64,000 nt of DNA, from positions 1 through 64,000 of the forward strand of contig CAZXKQ010000004.1 in assembly GCA_964641395.1 (NCBI GenBank). The letters run 5' to 3'. Position numbers and translations under genes: made by a program. Positions 59,305 through 64,000 of this stretch are shown piece by piece (the stretch's first letter is position 1; every line of letters starts with the position of its first letter). A model generated the notes under the pieces. It was not told the DNA's origin and searched no databases. It saw only the letters and a list, made by a program, of their open reading frames with translations. Origin of the DNA: CANQBR01 sp964641395 (GTDB taxonomy: Bacteria; Bacillota; Negativicutes; Acidaminococcales; Acidaminococcaceae).

Positions 59305-60744
59305 GTGTCAGCCTTGCGCCGTTTTTGTCTCTTCATCTTCCTCCTCTTAGCCCTCCTCAGCCTAGGCTGCGGCAGCCAAGGACGGGCCGCCGACAACAAG
59401 GCCCCTGCCGCCCCGGCTGCTGGCCAGGCCGCCTCAGCCCAGGACCTGATCCTGGTGAAGGGTGGCAGCTTCGCCATGGGCAGCCCGGCCAGCGAAGCCT
59501 GGCGGGGCCAGGACGAGGTTCAGCACCAAGTCAGGGTCAGCGACTTCTACCTCAGCCCCTATGAGGTGAGCCAGGAGGAGTACCAGGCCCTCATGGGCAA
59601 GAACCCTAGCAACTTCAAGAGTGCCAAGCTGCCGGTGGAAAACATCAGCTGGCTGGACGCCCTGGCCTACTGCAACGCCCGCAGCAGCAAGGAGGGGCTG
59701 ACCCCCGCCTATGAAATAAGCGCCAACAACGTAAAGTGGAACCGGGCTGCGGACGGCTACCGCCTGCCTACGGAGGCAGAGTGGGAGTACGCCTGCCGGG
59801 CCGGCACCACCACCCCCTTCAACACGGAGAACTCTATCAGCCCCCAGGAGGCGGACTACTACGGCCACTACCCCTACCAGATCGAGGAAAACTACTTCAC
59901 CCAGGAAAAGCTCACCACCCAGCCGGGAGTGTATCGAGAGACTACCGTGGCGGTGAACAGCTTCGCCCCTAACAAGTGGGGCTTCTACAACATGCACGGC
60001 AATGTGAACGAATGGGTGTGGGACTACTACGGCACCTATCCCCAGCAGCCTGGGCAGGATCCTGCCGGCCCCCTCAGCGGCACCCTGCGGGTCTACCGGG
60101 GCGGCGGCTGGAACGACTTTGCCAAAAACCTGCGCAGCGCCTACCGGGCCGCCCTGCCCCAGGACAAGGCCAGCTTCAACCTGGGCCTGAGGGTGGCGCG
60201 GAATGCCGCCGCCCTCAGCGGCAGCCTGGCCGTCAGCGTCGCCACTCCGGCCAAGGGGGCCAAGGGCAAGGTGCTGGTAGCTTATTTCAGCTGGGGCGGC
60301 ACCACCAGGGGCATCGCCAACCAGATCCAGATGCAGTCCGGTGCCGATAGCTTCGAAATCGTCCCCCAGCAGCCTTACTCCACCAGCTACCACCAGGTGC
60401 TGGAGGAGGCCCAGCGGGATCAGAACCGCCAGGCCCGGCCGGCTCTAGCCGGCAAGGTGGCCAACATGGAGCAGTACTCAGTAATCCTGCTAGGTTATCC
60501 TAATTGGTGGGCCTCCATCCCCATGCCCATCGCCAGCTTCCTGGAAAGCTACGACTTCCGGGGCAAGACCATCATCCCCTTCTGCAGCCACGGGGGCGGC
60601 CGCTTCGGCCAAAGCCTCACCGCCATCGCCAAACTGGCTCCCCAGGCCCAGTTGGGAGAGCCCCTCTCCGTCCACTACGGCGGCGGCTCCGACCTGCCCC
60701 AGGTGATAGACCGCTGGCTGGCCGCCAACGGCCTAGCCAAGTAA
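59305..60744 (+). CDS. Lipoprotein with SUMF1/FGE-like domain fused to a flavodoxin
   Basis: 479 aa. Signal peptide ending in LLSLGCGSQ (lipobox-like), an Ala/Pro linker, an FGE-sulfatase-type domain (about 48-300: GGSFAMGSPASEAWRG, RLPTEAEWEYACRAG, MHGNVNEWVWD, VYRGGGWN), then a complete flavodoxin domain (about 318-476: VLVAYFSWGGTTRGIA, LLGYPNWWASIPMPI, FCSHGGG). The Cys pair that binds copper in true formylglycine-generating enzymes (after RGGSW) is absent, so sulfatase activation is unlikely. Both domains would lie outside the cytoplasm. Start is GTG 59305 or TTG 59314. Confidence 0.88.
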   Translation: MSALRRFCLFIFLLLALLSLGCGSQGRAADNKAPAAPAAGQAASAQDLILVKGGSFAMGSPASEAWRGQDEVQHQVRVSDFYLSPYEVSQEEYQALMGKNPSNFKSAKLPVENISWLDALAYCNARSSKEGLTPAYEISANNVKWNRAADGYRLPTEAEWEYACRAGTTTPFNTENSISPQEADYYGHYPYQIEENYFTQEKLTTQPGVYRETTVAVNSFAPNKWGFYNMHGNVNEWVWDYYGTYPQQPGQDPAGPLSGTLRVYRGGGWNDFAKNLRSAYRAALPQDKASFNLGLRVARNAAALSGSLAVSVATPAKGAKGKVLVAYFSWGGTTRGIANQIQMQSGADSFEIVPQQPYSTSYHQVLEEAQRDQNRQARPALAGKVANMEQYSVILLGYPNWWASIPMPIASFLESYDFRGKTIIPFCSHGGGRFGQSLTAIAKLAPQAQLGEPLSVHYGGGSDLPQVIDRWLAANGLAK

Positions 60745-60769
60745 GGCCCGGCCTTCATACCGAACTTCC

Positions 60770-60797
60770 AGCTGCCTAGGCCCTAGGCAGCTTTTTT
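60770..60797 (+). terminator. Terminator of the SUMF1-flavodoxin gene
   Basis: AGCTGCCTAGG/CCTAGGCAGCT palindromic hairpin followed by TTTTTT, overlapping the end of the convergent LysR gene. Confidence 0.85.
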
Positions 60798-61674
60798 ATC
60801 CCAGGGTGGCCTGGAGGTGCTGGATGAAGCGGCTCACCGCCGGGCTGAGGGGCTGGTTCTTCTTCCAGGTCAGGACGATGCTGGCCTCCAGCGGAGGCAG
60901 CAGGGGCCGAGAGCAGACATAGGCCCCGTCCCAGCGGCCTTGGAGCCCCTCGATGACCAGGGCGTAGCCCAGGCCCTGGCGCACCAGGGCGGTAGCATTG
61001 GTGGGAAAGTTGCTGGTAAAGGCTATGTCCAAGTCCTTGTAGTAGGGGCCGAACCAGGCGGCCAGCTTATGCTGCATGTCCACCCGGCGGGGCATGATGA
61101 CGGGCAGCTTGGCTAGGTCCTCCGGACTCACTGCCTCCCGCTGGGCTAAGGGGGCTCCTGGCTGCATCAGCACCACCCAGCGCTCCCGCTGCTGCAGGCG
61201 GAGGAAGGAAAAACGCTCCACCTCCGCCGGCTCCAGCATCAGCCCTAGATCTGCCAGCCCCTTCTCCAGCTGCTCCTTCACCACGTCGGCAGTGGCGGTG
61301 ACGATGTCGAAGACCACTGCCGGATAGAGCTTTTTGAAGCTGCTGATGGCCTGGGCCACCAAGCTGGCCGCCGCCACTTCCCCCAGGCTGATGGTGACAG
61401 TGCCGGCCACGCTGCTTTCGCTGGCCACCACCTCCTGCACCGTCTTGTGGGCTAGTTCGCTCAACTCCTCCGCCCGCCGCCGCAATTGGAGGCCTGCGGC
61501 TGTAAGCTCCAGCCGCCTGGCACCCCTTTTAAAGAGGGCCACCCCTAGCTCGTCCTCCAACTGGGCCAGTTGCCGGCTCAGGGTGGGCTGGGTTATGTGT
61601 AGTTGCTGGGCGGCCTTGGTGATATTCCCCTCTTGCGCCACCGCTAAAAAATACCGCAGTACCCTTAGTTCCAT
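60796..61674 (-). CDS. LysR-family transcriptional regulator
   Basis: 292 aa. N-terminal winged helix-turn-helix MELRVLRYFLAVAQEGNITKAA-type segment with TQPTLSRQLAQLEDELG, then a substrate-binding domain. Divergent from the lipoprotein flavodoxin gene, whose promoter carries a palindrome at the classical LysR site, so this is the probable regulator of that gene. Confidence 0.93.
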   Translation of the reverse strand: MELRVLRYFLAVAQEGNITKAAQQLHITQPTLSRQLAQLEDELGVALFKRGARRLELTAAGLQLRRRAEELSELAHKTVQEVVASESSVAGTVTISLGEVAAASLVAQAISSFKKLYPAVVFDIVTATADVVKEQLEKGLADLGLMLEPAEVERFSFLRLQQRERWVVLMQPGAPLAQREAVSPEDLAKLPVIMPRRVDMQHKLAAWFGPYYKDLDIAFTSNFPTNATALVRQGLGYALVIEGLQGRWDGAYVCSRPLLPPLEASIVLTWKKNQPLSPAVSRFIQHLQATLG

Positions 61675-61708
61675 CTCTGCCTCCCCTTCCAGCAGGCTAA
61701 CTAAGCTT

Positions 61709-61737
61709 ATTATACGGAAAAGGCCAGGCTAAAACAA
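61709..61737 (-). promoter_or_regulatory. Promoter of the LysR gene
   Basis: TTGTTT, 17 bases, TATAAT on the minus strand. Confidence 0.65.
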
Positions 61738-61764
61738 GCCTTAAAGTTAGGTTTAAGCTGAAAT

Positions 61765-61781
61765 TATGCTCAAAAAGCATA
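61765..61781. promoter_or_regulatory. Candidate LysR recognition palindrome
   Basis: TATGCT-N5-AGCATA, perfect 6-bp arms fitting the LysR T-N11-A pattern. Its centre lies about 66 bases before the expected start of the flavodoxin transcript, the usual recognition-site position. A second imperfect repeat (CTATCATAG) follows toward the -35. Confidence 0.6.
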
Positions 61782-61803
61782 GCCTATCATAGTTTATTAG
61801 TAT

Positions 61804-61832
61804 TTGCTTTTTCCCCTGCCGCCAGTTATAAT
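61804..61832 (+). promoter_or_regulatory. Promoter of the lipoprotein flavodoxin gene
   Basis: TTGCTT, 17 bases, TATAAT on the plus strand. Confidence 0.75.
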
Positions 61833-61915
61833 TGAAATGGTTCCGGTCTGGAGCAGGCCTGGCCCTGTCCTGTCCCTAACCCAGCGCCTAAGTACCGAAG
61901 AAAGGATGAATGCCT

Positions 61916-62530
61916 ATGTCCCTAAAGAAAATTTTCGCCCTTTTGCTCACCCTCTGCTGCGCCCTGGCCCTGGTAGCCTGCGGCAGTTCTTCCTCCACCA
62001 GCAAGGCCGCTCCCAGCGGGGCAGCCGCTGCGGCCGCCGCCCCGGCAGCCCAGCCTCCCCTGGCCGGCAAAAAGGTGTTGGTAGCCTACTTCTCCTACAG
62101 CGGCCAGACCGAGCGGGTGGCCAAGGTGATCCAGGCCAAGACCAAGGGGGACCTCTTCAAGATTGAAACCACCACCCCCTACCCTGCCGGCTATCATGAC
62201 TGCACCGCCTACGCCAAGGAGGAGAAGGCTAAAAACGGCCGGCCGGCCATCAAGCCGGGTCCTGCCAACCTGAAGGATTACGACATCGTCCTCTTAGGCT
62301 TCCCCATCTGGTGGTATGACGCCCCCATGGCGGTCTACACCTTCATCGAGCAGAACGACTTGAGCGGCAAGACCGTCATCAGCTTCTGCACCAGTGGCGG
62401 CAGCTCCATCGGCGAAAGCACCCGGGGCTTGAAGACGGCCCTGGCCAAGTCTAAGTTCCAAGAAGGCATCCGCCTCTATCCCAACGATGAGGCCGGCACC
62501 CAGAAGTGGGTGGAGAGTTTGGGCTTCTAA
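61916..62530 (+). CDS. Exported flavodoxin lipoprotein
   Basis: 204 aa. Signal peptide with a good lipobox (ALVACGSS), a 30-residue Ser/Ala/Pro linker, then a flavodoxin domain: KKVLVAYFSYSGQTERVAKV, GFPIWWYDAPMAVYTF and SFCTSGGSSIGES. ATG 61916 is 9 bases after AAGGA; an ATG two codons earlier is too close. Predicted to be a membrane-anchored FMN protein facing the outside, related to the flavodoxin half of the SUMF1 fusion. Confidence 0.9.
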   Translation: MSLKKIFALLLTLCCALALVACGSSSSTSKAAPSGAAAAAAAPAAQPPLAGKKVLVAYFSYSGQTERVAKVIQAKTKGDLFKIETTTPYPAGYHDCTAYAKEEKAKNGRPAIKPGPANLKDYDIVLLGFPIWWYDAPMAVYTFIEQNDLSGKTVISFCTSGGSSIGESTRGLKTALAKSKFQEGIRLYPNDEAGTQKWVESLGF

Positions 62531-62601
62531 GCAGGAAGCTGTCTAAGACGGTAGGAATAAGCCCTTACAGGCAGTATTCGTCCCAGGCAGAAACTAGCAA
62601 A

Positions 62602-62650
62602 CAAAAAAGTACGGAGTATGGCACCCTCGCCCTGCTCCGTACTTTTTCTT
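62602..62650. terminator. Bidirectional terminator after the flavodoxin gene
   Basis: Perfect AAGTACGGAG/CTCCGTACTT arms with T-runs on both strands. Confidence 0.85.
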
Positions 62651-62717
62651 ATCTTTGGGCCTCTGATGACCACTGCCCTAGGAGGGGTTCCCCTCCCCGG
62701 CCTCTGCGGCCTGGCAA

Positions 62718-62745
62718 GACAAAGGAGGCACCCGCAGGTGCCCCC
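62718..62745 (-). terminator. Terminator of the glutamate dehydrogenase gene
   Basis: 9-bp stem with a TGCG loop followed by UUUGUCUU on the minus strand, 45 bases past the stop. Confidence 0.75.
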
Positions 62746-62789
62746 CGTCTTAGGACAAACTAGCCCAGCAGTCGCCAGTCGCTGTCGTC

Positions 62790-64000
62790 TCAGTGGATGA
62801 TGCCCCGGATCTTCATGGCTTCTACCAGCCTGGACAGGGCTACGATGTAGGCGGCCACCCGCATGTGCACGCCGTACTTCTCAGCAGCGGCCACTACGTC
62901 CTTGAAGGCGGCCCGCATCATCTTGTTCTGACGCTCAATAACGTCTTCCTCAGTCCAGAAGTAACGGTAGAGGTTCTGTACCCACTCGAAGTAGGATACG
63001 GTTACGCCGCCGCCGTTGGCCAGGATATCGGGTACCAGCAGCACGCCCTTCTTAGCCAGGATCTCGTCAGCCTCAGGAGTGGTAGGCCCGTTGGCGCCTT
63101 CGGAGATAATCTGGGCCTGTACCTTGTCGGCGTTGGCCTCGGTGAGCTGCAACTCCATAGCGCAGGGTGCCAGTACGGTTACCGGCAAGGCCAGCAGGTC
63201 GGCATTGCTGATCTCCTTGCTGCCAGGATAGCCTACTACGCTGCCAGTCTTTTGTACGAATTTGTCAACATCGTAGCAGTCGAAGCCGTCTGCCTTGTAG
63301 ATGGCGCCGTTGATGTCGCTGAGGGCTACTACCTTCACGCCCTCGTCGCAGAAGAGTTTGGCGGTCCAGCTGCCTACGTTGCCGAAGCCCTGTACGGCGG
63401 CAGTGGCGTCGCTGGGAGCGATGCCCTTCAGCTTCAAAGCCTCTAGGGCGGCTACAACTACGCCCCGGCCGGTGGCGGCGGTACGGCCCAGGGAGCCGCC
63501 TACGCAGATGGCCTTGCCGGTAATGAAGCCAGGCTCGTACTGGCCGGTGAGCTTGCTGTACTCGTCCATCATCCAGCCCATGATCTGGGCGTTAGTGTTC
63601 ATATCGGGAGCGGGGATGTCCTTCTTCTCGCCGATGATGGGAGCGATCTTGTCGATGAAGCCCCGGGTGAGGGCCTCTTTCTCCCGTACGGACAGCTTGC
63701 TAGGATCTACGATGATGCCGCCCTTGCCGCCGCCATAGGGCAGGCCGGCTACGGCGCACTTACAGGTCATCCAGAAGGCCAGAGTCTTAACCTCGTCTAG
63801 AGAAACATTTTGATGATAGCGCACGCCGCCCTTGGCCGGGCCCAGGATGGTGCTGTGCTGGCTGCGATAGCCGGTGAAAACCTTTACGCTGCCGTCATCC
63901 ATCTTTACGGGGATGGAAACTTCCAAAGTGCGCTCAGGGTTGGCGATGATGTCCCTAATGCCTTGGTCCAGTTTCATAGCCTCAACGGCTTGGTTGAAAG
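62790..64000 (-). CDS. gdhA: Glutamate dehydrogenase (5' end beyond the window)
   Basis: Family Glu/Leu/Phe/Val dehydrogenase. VKMDDGSVKVFTGYRSQH, the substrate Lys region GLPYGGGKGGIIVDP, PAPDMNTNAQIMGWMMDEYS, and the NAD fold with AVQGFGNVGSWTAKL. An internal ATG at 63977 gives 395 aa, but the frame stays open upstream to the edge and encodes a family-like N-terminus (FNQAVEAMKLD), so the true start lies outside. Codon use and base composition are slightly less GC-rich than in its neighbours, consistent with high expression. Probably links ammonia, glutamate and 2-oxoglutarate. Confidence 0.95.
   Translation of the reverse strand, partial: FNQAVEAMKLDQGIRDIIANPERTLEVSIPVKMDDGSVKVFTGYRSQHSTILGPAKGGVRYHQNVSLDEVKTLAFWMTCKCAVAGLPYGGGKGGIIVDPSKLSVREKEALTRGFIDKIAPIIGEKKDIPAPDMNTNAQIMGWMMDEYSKLTGQYEPGFITGKAICVGGSLGRTAATGRGVVVAALEALKLKGIAPSDATAAVQGFGNVGSWTAKLFCDEGVKVVALSDINGAIYKADGFDCYDVDKFVQKTGSVVGYPGSKEISNADLLALPVTVLAPCAMELQLTEANADKVQAQIISEGANGPTTPEADEILAKKGVLLVPDILANGGGVTVSYFEWVQNLYRYFWTEEDVIERQNKMMRAAFKDVVAAAEKYGVHMRVAAYIVALSRLVEAMKIRGIIH

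Noticed and set aside
59434..60393. 319-codon minus-strand frame inside the SUMF1-flavodoxin gene
   Set aside because: Antisense shadow of a gene with clear domains and promoter.

Overview
The window reads as a chromosomal core region of a GC-rich, diderm-type Firmicute, most likely a member of the Negativicutes. That placement is inferred from the SecD/SecF sequences, a YibQ-type divergent polysaccharide deacetylase, Hfq next to MiaA/MutSL, a SpoIID-domain protein, and the Firmicute-type order def-fmt-DUF116-rsmB-rlmN-PP2C-PASTA kinase-rsgA-rpe. No rRNA or tRNA gene and no CRISPR array was seen. Nearly all genes lie on the minus strand in long, tightly overlapping operons.

Layout. 1-3.5 kb is an accessory island with visibly lower GC: a compact, apparently undescribed radical-SAM peptide (RiPP) cassette with two small precursor-like peptides, a PqqD-like carrier, a radical SAM enzyme and a YkgJ-type cysteine-cluster protein, followed by a divergent Rpn-family nuclease/transposase gene. 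Nearly identical terminator hairpins flank the island. 3.7-10 kb is the yebC-ruvCAB-queH-spoIID-queA operon. 10-19 kb is the def-to-rpe operon. 19-27.5 kb holds priA, ilvD and a secD-secF-tctB-tctA run. 27.6-33.3 kb holds 5-FCL, yajC and tgt, then a four-gene set: Eis-like GNAT, DUF2156, membrane protein, and a D-amino-acid-aminotransferase homologue lacking the catalytic lysine. 33.4-39.8 kb has a CPA2 antiporter, a solitary pilT, yajQ, DUF3783 and rqcH. 39.8-40.1 kb is a gene-free stretch that looks like a structured RNA gene. 40.1-47.2 kb holds pduO-type adenosyltransferase, ndk, M42 peptidase, htpX, SRPBCC, a class III aminotransferase, yibQ and xerD. 47.3-55.2 kb is the miaB-mutS-mutL-methyltransferase-miaA-hfq operon.

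55.8-56.0 kb contains a 100-N gap flanked by an exact 55-bp duplication; this is an assembly join, not biology. 56-62.5 kb is a flavin/redox region: SDR, flavodoxin, Fe-S aldo-keto reductase and FMN reductase, then two predicted exported lipoprotein flavodoxins (one fused to an SUMF1/FGE-like domain), with a divergent LysR regulator. The window ends inside a glutamate dehydrogenase gene whose 5' end is cut off.

Together these genes cover DNA repair (RuvABC, MutSL, PriA), tRNA modification (QueA, QueH, Tgt, MiaA, MiaB), ribosome maturation and rescue (RsmB, RlmN, RsgA, RqcH), Sec export, Ser/Thr signalling, and peripheral redox chemistry. Promoters could be read at many operon heads. They share a TATAAT -10, and most have a -35 beginning TTGC rather than TTGACA.
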